Source: Lactobacillaceae bacterium (GTDB taxonomy: Bacteria; Bacillota; Bacilli; Lactobacillales; Lactobacillaceae). Taken from it: a stretch of 40,021 nt of DNA. Made by a program: the position numbers and the translations under genes. The stretch spans positions 1-40,021 of the forward strand of contig JAITQG010000031.1 in the NCBI GenBank assembly GCA_031289015.1. The letters are read 5' to 3'. The notes below the pieces were generated by a model. The model was given only the letters and a program-made list of their open reading frames with translations. It was not told the DNA's origin and made no database searches. Positions 1-9,164 of the stretch are shown piece after piece; the stretch's first letter is position 1; every line of letters begins with the position of its first letter.

Positions 1-80
1 GTTCGTGTCGCCCCCTTCAACAGCCCCAATGCGGAGCCCTTCCCCAAACCAAACCCAAACACCGTGGCCCAGCGGGACAC
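1..80 (-). repeat. Structured intergenic repeat, copy B (truncated by window edge)
   Basis: Read on the minus strand, this stretch shares ordered blocks with the element at 39735-39891: a GTCCC/GGG hairpin with a 3-nt loop (64-80), GGTGTTTGGGTT, GGGCTCCGCATTG (27-39) and GGGCGACAC (5-13). The spacing between the last three blocks is the same in both copies (24 and 26 nt between block starts). The element continues beyond position 1, so its second half cannot be seen. It lies just downstream of the ileS terminator. Its function is unknown; it could be a small structured RNA or a miniature repeat. Confidence 0.6.
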
Positions 81-115
81 AAAAAGACCACCCAAACAAA
101 AGAGTCCAAGTGGTC
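81..115 (-). terminator. Rho-independent terminator of ileS
   Basis: On the minus strand a hairpin (GACCACTT paired with GGGTGGTC, two G-U pairs) at 86-115 is followed by TTTTT at 81-85. It sits 15 nt after the ileS stop codon and ends the long dcw/ileS stretch. Confidence 0.65.
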
Positions 116-130
116 AATAAGGTAAAGTTA

Positions 131-2926
131 TTATTCAAGCCCCTCTACAAGTGCCTCAGGGAAGTTCTCACGAATGATCTCAGCCTCATGCGCTGACAAC
201 ATCGGAAAGGCTGCATCAGCCCCCAAATCAGTATGATACATCCGATCACGAGGTGACATCTCACCAGCAGCATGTTCGACCCCAATGACAAAGCCATCGT
301 AGTTTTCCACCCCAGCCGGCGCATCATCCACGCTCGCCAAAGTCAATTGTGAAACCAACAAAGTAATCCGCACATCTTGGTGCAAAGCCGCAATTAAGTC
401 AGCTTGCTCAGCCGTCAAATACAAAGTTACCGCGGCTTCACCAGGCTTACCAATCAACTCGTTATTCCGCGCAACTTCCAGCGCCTTATTAACAGCATCA
501 CGTACGTCCATAAACTTAGTCCAATTGGCAATCAAGTCTGTCGTATCACCCAAATCTTCCACTTCAGCCATCTCTGACAAGTAAGCGAAATCTTCAGTTT
601 CAAATTCAAGATATTCCCACACTTCTTCAGCCGTGTGTGGCAAAACTGGCAATAACAACTTAGTCAAATCACGCACAATCTTGTACAAGACCGTTTGTGC
701 AGAGCGCCGCAAGTGCCCATTGGGTGCTTCAACATACAAAACATCCTTGTTGAAATCCAAGTAGAACGCTGACAAATCAACATTGATAAAGTTGATCAAA
801 GTCTTGTAGATGGTTGTGAAATCAAAGACATCATAAGCCGCCTTGATTTCAGCCACCAAATTGTTAAAGCGTGCATAGAAGTATTGATCAACTGGGGTCA
901 ATTCAGCATATGGTACCGCATCTTGGGCTGGATTGAAGTCAGCCGTATTAGCCAACAAGAAGCGCATCGTGTTGCGAATCTTGCGATAAGTTTCAGATGT
1001 TTGCTTCAACAAATCCATTGAAATCCGGACGTCTTGGGATGAGTCGATTGAAATTACCCACAAACGAATAATTTCAGCCCCCATCTCTTTGACCACTTCA
1101 TTTGGTGAAATGATATTGCCCAATGACTTTGACATCTTTTCGCCATTGCCATCCAACACGAAGCCTTGTGACAAGATAGCTTTGTATGGTGCAATTCCCG
1201 TCGCCGCAACTGAGGTGATCAATGATGAATTGAACCACCCACGATATTGGTCAGACCCTTCCAAATACAAATCAGCTGGGAATTCCAAATCTGGGCGGGT
1301 AGCCATCACCCCTTGATGGGATGAACCAGAGTCAAACCACACGTCCATGATGTCGGTTTCTTTAGTGAAAACGCCATTTGGTGAATGTTCGTTAGTATAC
1401 CCTTCAGGCAACAAATCCTTGGCTTCACGTTCAAACCAGACTGTTGAACCATGTTCGGCAAATAATTGCGCGGCATGTTCGATTGTTTCTGGTTCCATGA
1501 TTGCCGTGCCATCTTCCGCGTAGAAGATTGGCAATGGCACACCCCAAACCCGCTGGCGTGAAATAACCCAATCACCACGGTCGCGAATCATGTTGTACAA
1601 CCGCTTCTTGCCCCATTCAGGAGTGAAATTAACGTTGTCAAGTTCACTCAAAATATCGGCACGGAAGGCTTCAACTGAGGCAAACCATTGTGGCACCGCA
1701 CGGAAGATAACCGGCTTTTTAGTCCGCCAGTCAAATGGATATGAATGTTCCACATCTTCTTGTTGCAACAAAGCGCCCAAATCAGCCAACTTCTTTAATG
1801 ACACCGCATTGGCATCTTCATACAACAAACCTTCAAAGTCAGGGCCCGCTTCAGCCGTCATCTTACCTTGATCATCAACTGGCACGGCAACTTCAAGGCC
1901 GTACTTTTGACCAACAAAGAAGTCATCTTCACCAAAACCAGGCGCCGTATGCACGAGGCCAGTTCCAGCATCCAAAGTAACGAAATCAGCCAACATTACC
2001 AACAATTCAACATCGGCATAAAATGGATGTTGGGCGGTCATGTATTCTAAATCTTTACCTTCAAATTCAGCTAAGATTTCATAGCTATCCCAGCCAAACA
2101 TTTCAGCATCCTTGGCTAACAATTCCGTCGCCACGATGTACTTCTTAGTTGAACCAGCTGGTTGCACTTGTGCATACTTGAAATCAGCATTAACCGTGAT
2201 CCCACGTGATCCAGGAATCGTCCAAGGCGTCGTTGTCCAGACCACAAAGTACGTGTCAGCATCAAACTTACCCTTGCCGTCTTTAACTTGTTCAGCATAA
2301 AAGGCGGTTGGCGACACAACATCATGATATTCGATTTCAGCCATTGCCAACGCTGATTCTGATGACCATGACCAAAAGACTGGCTTCTTACCCTTGTAGA
2401 TATAGCCTTTCTTAGCCATTTCTCCAAAGACACGGACTTGAGCAGCTTCAAATTCTGGTAACAACGTCAAATATGGATGCTCCCAATCACCAGAAATACC
2501 TAAGCGCTTGAAATCAGCCATTTGCGTCTTAACTTGCTTACGGGCAAATTCGTCGGCCATCTTACGCCAGATAACTGGGCCAACCGCTTTACGATCTTTA
2601 CCAGCTTTAGTCAATTGTTGTTCAATTGGCAACCCATGGGTATCCCAGCCAGGTACGTAAGGGGCGCGGAAACCATTCATTGACTTGTAACGAACGACGA
2701 TATCTTTTGAAATCTTGTTCATCGCGTGGCCGATATGGATGTTCCCATTCGCATATGGAGGGCCATCATGCAACATAAAGGTTGGCTTACCGGCATTGAG
2801 CCTTTGACGGGCTTCATAGACTTTGTTTTCAAACCACACGTTTTCACGTTGTAATTCAGTGGTTGGTAAATTACCACGCATTGGGAATTTGGTTTTCCCG
2901 ATGTTGAGGGTTTCCTTCATCTTCAT
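131..2926 (-). CDS. ileS: Isoleucyl-tRNA synthetase, cysteine-free
   Basis: This class I synthetase charges tRNA-Ile in the cytoplasm. The protein has 931 residues. The HIGH motif is at residues 64-67 and KMSKS at about 596-600; an editing domain with [12 protein letters not shown] lies between (about 229-240). I chose the ATG at 2926 (MKMKETLN) because it follows an AAAGGAG site with good spacing; a more upstream ATG at 2971 falls inside the leader terminator. The C-terminal region normally carries a four-cysteine zinc ribbon, but here the aligned segments read GEMSPRDRM and LSAHEA, so all four cysteines are replaced. I find no cysteine anywhere in the protein. It is preceded by a T-box leader and follows divIVA, the usual place in lactic acid bacteria. 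Identification is secure. Confidence 0.98.
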   Translation of the reverse strand: MKMKETLNIGKTKFPMRGNLPTTELQRENVWFENKVYEARQRLNAGKPTFMLHDGPPYANGNIHIGHAMNKISKDIVVRYKSMNGFRAPYVPGWDTHGLPIEQQLTKAGKDRKAVGPVIWRKMADEFARKQVKTQMADFKRLGISGDWEHPYLTLLPEFEAAQVRVFGEMAKKGYIYKGKKPVFWSWSSESALAMAEIEYHDVVSPTAFYAEQVKDGKGKFDADTYFVVWTTTPWTIPGSRGITVNADFKYAQVQPAGSTKKYIVATELLAKDAEMFGWDSYEILAEFEGKDLEYMTAQHPFYADVELLVMLADFVTLDAGTGLVHTAPGFGEDDFFVGQKYGLEVAVPVDDQGKMTAEAGPDFEGLLYEDANAVSLKKLADLGALLQQEDVEHSYPFDWRTKKPVIFRAVPQWFASVEAFRADILSELDNVNFTPEWGKKRLYNMIRDRGDWVISRQRVWGVPLPIFYAEDGTAIMEPETIEHAAQLFAEHGSTVWFEREAKDLLPEGYTNEHSPNGVFTKETDIMDVWFDSGSSHQGVMATRPDLEFPADLYLEGSDQYRGWFNSSLITSVAATGIAPYKAILSQGFVLDGNGEKMSKSLGNIISPNEVVKEMGAEIIRLWVISIDSSQDVRISMDLLKQTSETYRKIRNTMRFLLANTADFNPAQDAVPYAELTPVDQYFYARFNNLVAEIKAAYDVFDFTTIYKTLINFINVDLSAFYLDFNKDVLYVEAPNGHLRRSAQTVLYKIVRDLTKLLLPVLPHTAEEVWEYLEFETEDFAYLSEMAEVEDLGDTTDLIANWTKFMDVRDAVNKALEVARNNELIGKPGEAAVTLYLTAEQADLIAALHQDVRITLLVSQLTLASVDDAPAGVENYDGFVIGVEHAAGEMSPRDRMYHTDLGADAAFPMLSAHEAEIIRENFPEALVEGLE

Positions 2927-2947
2927 GAATCTAGTGCTCCTTTGGTT

Positions 2948-3190
2948 AATAAAATAAAAAGTCCCGCCCAAACTAATTAAAGTTTGCGCGGGACGTTAAT
3001 GACAACGTGGTACCACCCGAATTCACCGGACTTCACATAAAAATGTACATCAACCGGCCTCAAAAAGAGTTATTCAAATGTGTTTTTTGCTGATAAATTA
3101 TTTTGTTGAAATTCCTGGCTCACACCATCTCCAGGTCGCTTGAAAATATCAAAATAATCGTTTGGTCAAAAAACTCTAAGTCAATAATAG
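2948..3190 (-). promoter_or_regulatory. T-box leader of ileS (tRNA-Ile sensing)
   Basis: Reading the minus strand, the stem I distal region has GATGGTGTGAGCC. The T-box bulge TGGTACC sits in GGGTGGTACCACG (3006-3018). The anti-terminator is unusually clear: CGGG and ACGTT pair with AACGT and CCCG (2989-3019), leaving the expected 7-nt bulge. The competing terminator is GTCCCGC.../...GCGGGAC at 2961-2994, followed by TTTTTATTTTATT. A candidate specifier codon ATC is at 3092-3094; its assignment is tentative. Uncharged tRNA-Ile should favour read-through into ileS. TTGAC-like -35 sequences occur near 3160-3185, but I could not pick one promoter with confidence. Confidence 0.95.
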
Positions 3191-3191
3191 C

Positions 3192-3827
3192 TTACTTTTC
3201 GTCGTTATTCAAGAACTTATCTGATTCATCAGTCTTCTCTGGGAAGATGACCACAGTTTCAACTTCTGAACCAGCTTCAGAGGCAGCGGGTGCTTCAACC
3301 GGTGCAGCAGCTGAAGTAGCAGGGGCTGTGGCATCACCAAAGCTTGCCCAATCAGCTGAATTGTTAATCAAATCCATTTGTGAAGCCAACAAACCTGTCA
3401 ACTTAGCCTTGAAGTTACCCATGTCAGTTGACAAGGCAGCCTTTTCATCGACCAACTTTTGGTTTTCTTGTTGTGATTGTGAAATCAAAACATTCGCCTT
3501 GGCATTTGCTTCCATGACAATCTTTTGGGCTTCAACTTGGGCTTGTTGCAAAGTTGCCGCGGTTTCAGCTTCCGTTTGCTTCTTCAAGCGATCAGCAGCT
3601 TCTTGGGCCACCAAGATTGAAGCATTCACTGATTGCTTCATGTCTTCAACTTGCTTGGCATTAGAATCGGCTTCCGTTAACTTAGTTTGCAAAGTCTTGT
3701 TTTCTTCGATCAAAGCTTCATAGTCAACTACGACTTGATCCAAAAACTCATTAACTTCAGCCCGATCGTAGTTACGACCGCGACCTGAAAATTCTTTTGC
3801 GTGGATTTCTTGTGGGGTAAGTGCCAT
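3192..3827 (-). CDS. divIVA: Cell division protein DivIVA
   Basis: DivIVA is a coiled-coil scaffold that binds negatively curved membrane at septa and poles. The 211-residue protein starts with the typical MALTPQEIHAKEFSGRGRNY membrane-binding segment, followed by EVNEFLDQVV and long heptad-rich coiled coil (about residues 35-140), and ends in an Ala/Glu-rich tail. The start has a GGAGA site 8 nt upstream. It follows ylmH by 14 nt, so the two are probably co-transcribed. No terminator is visible before the ileS T-box. Family assignment is secure; partners in this organism are inferred. Confidence 0.95.
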   Translation of the reverse strand: MALTPQEIHAKEFSGRGRNYDRAEVNEFLDQVVVDYEALIEENKTLQTKLTEADSNAKQVEDMKQSVNASILVAQEAADRLKKQTEAETAATLQQAQVEAQKIVMEANAKANVLISQSQQENQKLVDEKAALSTDMGNFKAKLTGLLASQMDLINNSADWASFGDATAPATSAAAPVEAPAASEAGSEVETVVIFPEKTDESDKFLNNDEK

Positions 3828-3841
3828 GATAAGTCTCCATT

Positions 3842-4627
3842 CTATTTCTTAATAACGGCCAGTTCGACGCGCCATTTTTCTTTTTTGGTTAAACCATTCT
3901 CCGATAGTAATTTAATTCGCCCATAACGTCGTACCGAAATTAAATCATTCACCGCAACATTAAAGTCCGGCCGTTCAATTTCAGTCCAATTAACGCGAAC
4001 TAAACCATGTTCAATCATATCTTTTGCATGGGTTCTAGATACATTATACCCATTTGCGACGATTGTATCTAGTCGTAGGGATGATACCGTGGTATTTATT
4101 AACTCTAACTCAACTTCTGGCACAATAATGGCTGCCAAAGCAACTTCATTAAAACGAATTTTCGTCTTCCCTAAATGATCGATTTCAGCTTGGACAAAGC
4201 GGGCCATTGGCTCAGTTAAAATCAACTGCCAAATCCCATTGTCATCGGTCAAAATGTCGCCGATACTACTGCGCTCAATGCCGTTGTGCATCATACTACC
4301 TAAAATCGTACTATGATGTAATTCAGCAAATTTAGTTGGATAATTAATTTCTAAGACCGTGATTTCAAAATCACTTAATTCAGGTTGATAATACGCCGGG
4401 TAAATTAATACGCGCGCGCTTTCGGCATCCGGATAACCACCATTTTCACGAAAGGCCAGTTCAGTGTGTCGATTAATCAACGTGGCTAAAATGTACCTTT
4501 GGCGTGGGTTCAAAAAATTCGTCAAGATTGGACGATACTCATCCAACGCTTGACGAATGTAACCTTCACTCTGGTCAATAAATGGTCGTTCGGAAGCGCG
4601 AAAATGTTGTTCTACATTTTCTGCCAT
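3842..4627 (-). CDS. ylmH: YlmH-type S4-domain RNA-binding protein
   Basis: The protein (261 residues) has the YlmH family start (MAENVEQHF...RPFIDQ) and a C-terminal S4 RNA-binding domain (about residues 180-240: SSLRLDTIVANGYNVSR...GLVRVNW). YlmH homologues associate with ribosomes or tRNA-containing 50S subunits and usually sit between yggT and divIVA, as here. I use the ATG at 4627; a TTG two codons upstream abuts the yggT stop and has no better ribosome site. The upstream ribosome binding site is weak (GTGGGG), so translational coupling with yggT is likely. Confidence 0.9.
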   Translation of the reverse strand: MAENVEQHFRASERPFIDQSEGYIRQALDEYRPILTNFLNPRQRYILATLINRHTELAFRENGGYPDAESARVLIYPAYYQPELSDFEITVLEINYPTKFAELHHSTILGSMMHNGIERSSIGDILTDDNGIWQLILTEPMARFVQAEIDHLGKTKIRFNEVALAAIIVPEVELELINTTVSSLRLDTIVANGYNVSRTHAKDMIEHGLVRVNWTEIERPDFNVAVNDLISVRRYGRIKLLSENGLTKKEKWRVELAVIKK

Positions 4628-4633
4628 GGGCAA

Positions 4634-4912
4634 TTACCCCACAACCAACATTGAGACCAATGCTCGCAAGCCCATTTCAGCCGCACTTAACAATAAAATT
4701 GCTACAATGGGCGAAAAATCAAGCACGCGGGCCGGTGGTAGCATGCGCCGAATTGGATCAACGATTAATCCAGCAATGCGACCAATAAACCGTCCCAATG
4801 GTGATTGTGTTGCTCCGGGTAACCATGACATCAATGCAGATAGCACAATAATTAATTCAAGTGCTTGTAAGACGTAATACGCCAAATTTGAGATGATAAC
4901 GATTATCGCCAT
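4634..4912 (-). CDS. YggT family membrane protein (YlmG)
   Basis: This is a 92-residue membrane protein with two hydrophobic helices (about residues 2-27 and 62-88) around the family motif LSWLPG-like SALMSWLPGATQSPLGRFIGRIAGLI and DPIRRMLP. Proteins of this family lie in Gram-positive division clusters, and their exact role is unsettled. ATG at 4912 begins one base after the sepF stop codon; a TTG four codons earlier overlaps sepF and is less likely. The tight packing sepF-yggT-ylmH argues for one transcript with coupled translation. Confidence 0.88.
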   Translation of the reverse strand: MAIIVIISNLAYYVLQALELIIVLSALMSWLPGATQSPLGRFIGRIAGLIVDPIRRMLPPARVLDFSPIVAILLLSAAEMGLRALVSMLVVG

Positions 4913-4913
4913 A

Positions 4914-5378
4914 TTAATTCTCAAATTGGTGATTTAGGTTGGAAGCAATCGTCCCTGAAATCTCAAAATTGGCTGGTGTCACCAAGAAAATATTGTCGGC
5001 GACCCGTTGTAATTCACCTTCAACGGCATACACAGTCCCTAACAAAAAGTCAACGACACGTTTTGCCAAAGCTGGATCCATGGCATCAAAATTAACGACC
5101 ACGGCTGAACCATCCAAAACTTCTTGGCTAATTTGTTTAGCATCTGAATAGATGCGGGGCTCTAACAAAACAATCTTTGAATTAGAATTGTTATGGCCAC
5201 CCATTGAAATGACATTCTTACGCGAAGTTGCCTTTGGTCGAGTATCATTTTGTTGATAAGTTTGCTGTGAATTTTGCGCAGGTTGGTCTACTTGCTCATC
5301 TTCTTCATAGTACTCATCATCAAATCCACCATCGTCACCCGTCATAAGTTTATAAATGCTACTATCTTTAAATCCCAT
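4914..5378 (-). CDS. sepF: Cell division protein SepF
   Basis: SepF binds FtsZ and the membrane and aligns FtsZ filaments into a septal ring. The protein is 154 residues: an N-terminal segment (MGFKDSSIYKLMTGDD) that in the family is an amphipathic membrane anchor, an acidic Gln-rich linker (20-60), and a SepF core (about 65-145: KIVLLEPRIYSDAKQI, VVVNFDAMD, VVDFLLGTVYAVEGE, FLVTPANFEI). The start has AGGAG 11 nt upstream and follows the ftsZ stop by 13 nt. In many relatives ylmE lies between ftsZ and sepF; it is missing here. Confidence 0.95.
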   Translation of the reverse strand: MGFKDSSIYKLMTGDDGGFDDEYYEEDEQVDQPAQNSQQTYQQNDTRPKATSRKNVISMGGHNNSNSKIVLLEPRIYSDAKQISQEVLDGSAVVVNFDAMDPALAKRVVDFLLGTVYAVEGELQRVADNIFLVTPANFEISGTIASNLNHQFEN

Positions 5379-5391
5379 GATATCTTAGCTC

Positions 5392-6627
5392 CTACTTTTG
5401 ATCGCGGTTCTTAAATGCAAAGAATGGTGGGCGTTCCACATCCTCATCACTTGTTGCGTCATTGCTGATAAATGAATCAAAGGCTTGATCATCAGCTTCG
5501 ACTGGGGCGGCTTGGGCTGGTGCTTGAGCTGGCGTTTCTTCAATCGCATTCCAATCAGCAAATGGATCGTTTGTCGCCGTCGTCTTAGCAACTGGCTTTG
5601 GTGTTGCATTCGTTGAAGTTGCAAAATTTGTAGCTCCAACATGCAAATCACTTACTGGCCGTTGCGTGGCTGGCCGATCAATCCCAGTTGCCACAACAGT
5701 AACTGTGATTTCATCAGTCGTGTTTTCATCAATCGTCGTTCCAAAGATGACATTGACATCATCACCAGCAGCTTCACGCACAGCATCCGCCGCTTCTTCA
5801 GCTGCCCACAATGGCATGTCAATTCCACCCTTAACTGACAACAAGACATCGGTGGCACCCTCGATTTTTGATTCGAGTAATGGTGAGGCAATCGCTTTGC
5901 GTGTCGCATCAGACGCTGCAGTATCACCTGAAGCAATTCCGATCCCCATCAAAGCGGTTCCCTTGTTTTCCATCGTTGTCTTCACATCAGCAAAGTCGAC
6001 GTTGATCAAACCCGGGTTAGTAATCAATTGTGAAATCCCACCAACACCATCAACCAACACGCTATCAACCATGCGGAAAGCATCCAACATTGAGGCCTTC
6101 TTATCAACAATTTGCATTAAGTTGTTATTTGAAATCACGATGAGGGTGTCAACGTTTTCCTTCAACTTAGCCAAACCTTCAGCCGCGGCTTTACCACGAC
6201 GAGGACCTTCAAAGCTAAAGGGCCGGGTAACAACCCCAACCGTCAAAGCACCAGAATCTTTAGCGATTTTGGCCACAACTGGGGCAGCCCCAGTTCCGGT
6301 TCCGCCACCCATTCCAGCTGTAACAAAAACCATATCTGCATCAGCCAAAGCATCTTGCAATTCTTGTTCAGATTCCTTAGCAGAAGCTTCGCCGATTTCT
6401 GGGCGAGCGCCAGCACCTAAACCATGCGTGACTTTTTGACCAATTTGAATTTTAGTTTCTGCAGGTGATGATTCAAGTGCTTGCACATCTGTGTTAGCAA
6501 CAATAAATTCAACACCCGTAATGCCTGAGGCGACCATCTGTTTGATGGCATTGCCACCACCGCCACCGACTCCGATTACTTTAATCGTGGCACCGCTCAC
6601 TTGGTTTAGATCCATTTGAAAATCCAT
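5392..6627 (-). CDS. ftsZ: Cell division GTPase FtsZ
   Basis: FtsZ is the tubulin homologue that polymerises with GTP into the division ring. The 411-residue protein shows [10 protein letters not shown] near residue 18, the tubulin signature GGGTGTG near 105, and the T7-loop region NVDFADV. A long variable linker rich in Ala, Pro and Gln (about 320-390) precedes a conserved C-terminal peptide, here [13 protein letters not shown], which in the family binds FtsA and SepF. An AAAGGAG site precedes the ATG. It follows ftsA by 35 nt. Confidence 0.98.
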   Translation of the reverse strand: MDFQMDLNQVSGATIKVIGVGGGGGNAIKQMVASGITGVEFIVANTDVQALESSPAETKIQIGQKVTHGLGAGARPEIGEASAKESEQELQDALADADMVFVTAGMGGGTGTGAAPVVAKIAKDSGALTVGVVTRPFSFEGPRRGKAAAEGLAKLKENVDTLIVISNNNLMQIVDKKASMLDAFRMVDSVLVDGVGGISQLITNPGLINVDFADVKTTMENKGTALMGIGIASGDTAASDATRKAIASPLLESKIEGATDVLLSVKGGIDMPLWAAEEAADAVREAAGDDVNVIFGTTIDENTTDEITVTVVATGIDRPATQRPVSDLHVGATNFATSTNATPKPVAKTTATNDPFADWNAIEETPAQAPAQAAPVEADDQAFDSFISNDATSDEDVERPPFFAFKNRDQK

Positions 6628-6662
6628 GCGAAACTCCTTTGTGTATCCATTTTATGATTTTA

Positions 6663-8030
6663 TTAATTAAAGAACATATCCGCAAACCCGGTTCTTAGGC
6701 GTTGCCACAATGGCAATTTGGGTTCTTGGCTTTCAGTATCGACTTGCGTTGTAACTGGTTGTTCTACGACCGATTGGCTTGGCGTGGTTTGCGGCCGTGG
6801 CTTTGGGATGCGTAGATTCAAACTTGGCTTAGTTGTTTGGGTCAAATTAGGGGTAATAAACGTCAATGGCAAGTCATACAAGGCTTGTTTGACGATTAAT
6901 TGGACTTGCGTTTGCTTAGCCGCATAATGTACGACTGACCAAGCCCCAACATAAGCTGGATGGCGCAACCCAATTTCATTTGGGACAAACAAGCGGACCA
7001 TCACGCCAAACTTATCATGAATGGCTTCAGGCAAGCCTCGCAGCGCGGCAGCTCCACCAGTAATGATGACCCCACCTGGCAATTGGAAGCCAGAAACCGA
7101 TTCGAGCCGTTCGCCAACTTGGCTGAGAATTTGATCAACCCGTGCCCCGACAATTTCGGCAAGATACGTTTCAGAAATGCGTTGGGGGGCTTCTTTTCCA
7201 ACAACTTTAATCGTTAATTGGTTATCCGGATTGGCCACACTCGGATTAGCGACCGCTGCATCTAGTTTTAAAATATCACCTTCTTGGGCGGCAATCCCTA
7301 AGACTGCACTAATGTCTTTACTGATATTAGTGCCGCCGGCTGGGAAAGTGGTGATGTATTTGATTAAGTGATTATGTACAATCATTGCGGTGGTTTGCCC
7401 CGCACCCATGTCCATAATAACCGTGCCAAATTCTTGTTCGGCATCGGTGGCCACTGTTTTTGTCAAGGCTAATGGTGCCAATACCATGTCGCGCAATTGC
7501 AAACCAGCTTTTTCAATGGCTGACCGCAAATTTGTCACGAGTTGGCGTGGACCAGTATAGGCAATCCCTTTCATGGTCAAGTGCACCCCGACCATATCGT
7601 TTGGATCTTGCACCCCGTCAAAGTCGTCAACTATGAATTCAGTTGGCGTCAAATCAACAATCGTGCGATCATTGACGAGCGGAATACTCATTGCTTGGAG
7701 CACAGCACTCTGGACATCGGCGTACGAAATATGTTGACTATCTTGAACTGAAACGGTGCCAGTCACTTGCTGCATTTTAATTGCCGTCGCCGGAATGCTA
7801 GCAATCACTTCGGTCACGGGTTCATCAGTTTGTTCAGCCACTTGTTGAAGGGCTTCTAGGATGTCCTTTGCGGTTGCATCAATATCAACCACGACACCAC
7901 GTCTAACGCCATGTGAAACTGCGCGACCAACTGCAATTACATTGACTTGTTGGTCACGAACGTCAGCAACTAACACTTTTACCATGCTTGTTCCAACATC
8001 TAAACCAACAACTACGCCATGATTGGCCAT
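6663..8030 (-). CDS. ftsA: Cell division protein FtsA
   Basis: FtsA is an actin-like ATPase that tethers FtsZ to the membrane. The 455-residue protein begins MANHGVVVGLDVGTSMVK (phosphate-binding loop), contains the 1C/SHS2 region (about 85-165), the second phosphate motif VIMDMGAGQTT and the adenosine motif IITGGAAALRG. It ends in LWQRLRTGFADMFFN, an amphipathic helix typical of the membrane-targeting tail. I chose ATG 8030 because AAGGAGGG lies 6-8 nt upstream; an upstream in-frame start at 8063 has none. An internal promoter seems present just upstream. Confidence 0.96.
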   Translation of the reverse strand: MANHGVVVGLDVGTSMVKVLVADVRDQQVNVIAVGRAVSHGVRRGVVVDIDATAKDILEALQQVAEQTDEPVTEVIASIPATAIKMQQVTGTVSVQDSQHISYADVQSAVLQAMSIPLVNDRTIVDLTPTEFIVDDFDGVQDPNDMVGVHLTMKGIAYTGPRQLVTNLRSAIEKAGLQLRDMVLAPLALTKTVATDAEQEFGTVIMDMGAGQTTAMIVHNHLIKYITTFPAGGTNISKDISAVLGIAAQEGDILKLDAAVANPSVANPDNQLTIKVVGKEAPQRISETYLAEIVGARVDQILSQVGERLESVSGFQLPGGVIITGGAAALRGLPEAIHDKFGVMVRLFVPNEIGLRHPAYVGAWSVVHYAAKQTQVQLIVKQALYDLPLTFITPNLTQTTKPSLNLRIPKPRPQTTPSQSVVEQPVTTQVDTESQEPKLPLWQRLRTGFADMFFN

Positions 8031-8070
8031 ACTAAATCCCTCCTTCAAAATTTTAGCTTGCATTTATTAT

Positions 8071-8104
8071 TGATATTAATATCATTATTATTAAAATAAT
8101 ACCA
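8071..8104 (-). promoter_or_regulatory. Candidate extended -10 promoter and palindrome upstream of ftsAZ
   Basis: On the minus strand TGGTATTAT (8096-8104) matches an extended -10 element, with no good -35. Just downstream is the 14-bp perfect palindrome TGATATTAATATCA (8071-8084), about 40 nt before the ftsA start. The gap between divIB and ftsA (120 nt) is the longest inside this part of the cluster, consistent with a separate ftsAZ promoter. The palindrome could be an operator or chance in AT-rich DNA. Confidence 0.4.
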
Positions 8105-8150
8105 TAAAAACCCTTGATACTACTAGAGACAACTGTGGATATTGTATGAA

Positions 8151-9095
8151 TTATTGACCATAGGGGGTTGCATATGCACCAACTTGTAAATCAACGACCC
8201 CTTTTTTGGTCATTTGTGACGCCATCGCTGGGTAATATTTCATCTTCTTGGTCAATTCATCCGCGGAAACTAAGACTTCGTTGCCATCGTTCATAAATAG
8301 AATCAAGCGATTAGCATTGCCCTTGACTGGCGACCACAAGATTTCAGAAACCGCAGCTCGAATCGCTGGACTCAACGCACTAAATTGTTCACTAGTTTGC
8401 TTGAGTTCAGTTTTACTATTAAAGCCATCATATAACGGCAGCTCAGTGGGCCGCTTTGTACCCACTGGTTGCTTTAGCGTTGAGCCATCAGCCAAGATAA
8501 AATGGAAATTTTTACCAATCAAAGCATAGCCAATTTTATTGACTTCTTTGACCTGGACCACAATTTCATTTGGGCTACTCATGACAATTTGCATTTGCTT
8601 AATTTGTGGATTAGTTTTGGCACGTTGACTAAAATAATTAACCTGGCTAACCACACTTAAAACTGATAAGCCTTTGTGGATTCCAGCGGCACTCAAAACC
8701 TCTTGCTTGGTGAGAGTTGTATTGCCTTCAACTTGGATACTTTTAATTTGGGCTAAGGGCGACAAAAAATAACCTAACCCCACGGCAATCACCGTCAAAA
8801 TAGCAATAACGCGCAAGGCCCGCCGTTCAACCGGATAAAAATATGGCACGTGCGGAAACCACGCCAAAATACTGGCCGCCGTGGGCCAAGTAATGAACGT
8901 TTGGGAGGGGGCATCAATATCAAAGTCATGATCCGCGTTGGCTTCGTCTAAGTCTGGATCACTCGGTGTATCTGCGTCATCTAATAACGCTTGTAAATGG
9001 GCAACCCGTTCCTTAGAAGTCATTGTCGTGGCATGTGCTTGGGTTGCACCATCATCAGCTTGTGATGGTGTGCCGTTTTTTTCATCATCATCCAT
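8151..9095 (-). CDS. divIB: Cell division protein DivIB/FtsQ
   Basis: DivIB is a bitopic protein of the FtsQ-FtsL-FtsB complex that activates septal peptidoglycan synthesis. The 314-residue protein has a long acidic cytoplasmic N-terminus (1-90), one membrane helix (about 95-113), a POTRA domain (about 116-185: IKSIQVEGNTTLTKQEVLSAAGI) and an FtsQ/DivIB beta domain. It starts at an ATG with AAAGGAGGAG upstream. It lies between murG and ftsA, as usual in lactic acid bacteria. Confidence 0.93.
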   Translation of the reverse strand: MDDDEKNGTPSQADDGATQAHATTMTSKERVAHLQALLDDADTPSDPDLDEANADHDFDIDAPSQTFITWPTAASILAWFPHVPYFYPVERRALRVIAILTVIAVGLGYFLSPLAQIKSIQVEGNTTLTKQEVLSAAGIHKGLSVLSVVSQVNYFSQRAKTNPQIKQMQIVMSSPNEIVVQVKEVNKIGYALIGKNFHFILADGSTLKQPVGTKRPTELPLYDGFNSKTELKQTSEQFSALSPAIRAAVSEILWSPVKGNANRLILFMNDGNEVLVSADELTKKMKYYPAMASQMTKKGVVDLQVGAYATPYGQ

Positions 9096-9164
9096 AACCC
9101 CCTCCTCCTTTCATTTTTATTAGCCAATATTTTTAACTCACCGGCATTAACCCGCCAGCCACGG

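Noticed and set aside
2927-2971. Longer ileS start at the ATG at 2971
   Set aside because: This would place the first 15 codons in the T-box terminator hairpin and has no ribosome site; ATG 2926 has AAAGGAG and matches family starts.
3103-3723. 206-codon plus-strand open frame
   Set aside because: Antisense to divIVA with Ser/Ala-rich shadow composition and many cysteines; no ribosome site or family match.
4628-4633. TTG start for ylmH (also TTG starts for yggT at 4924 and murD at 11643)
   Set aside because: In each case an ATG a few codons downstream has equal or better spacing to a ribosome site and matches family N-termini.
5666-6439. 257-codon plus-strand open frame
   Set aside because: Antisense shadow of ftsZ; the repetitive Ala/Ser/Pro composition mirrors ftsZ codons.
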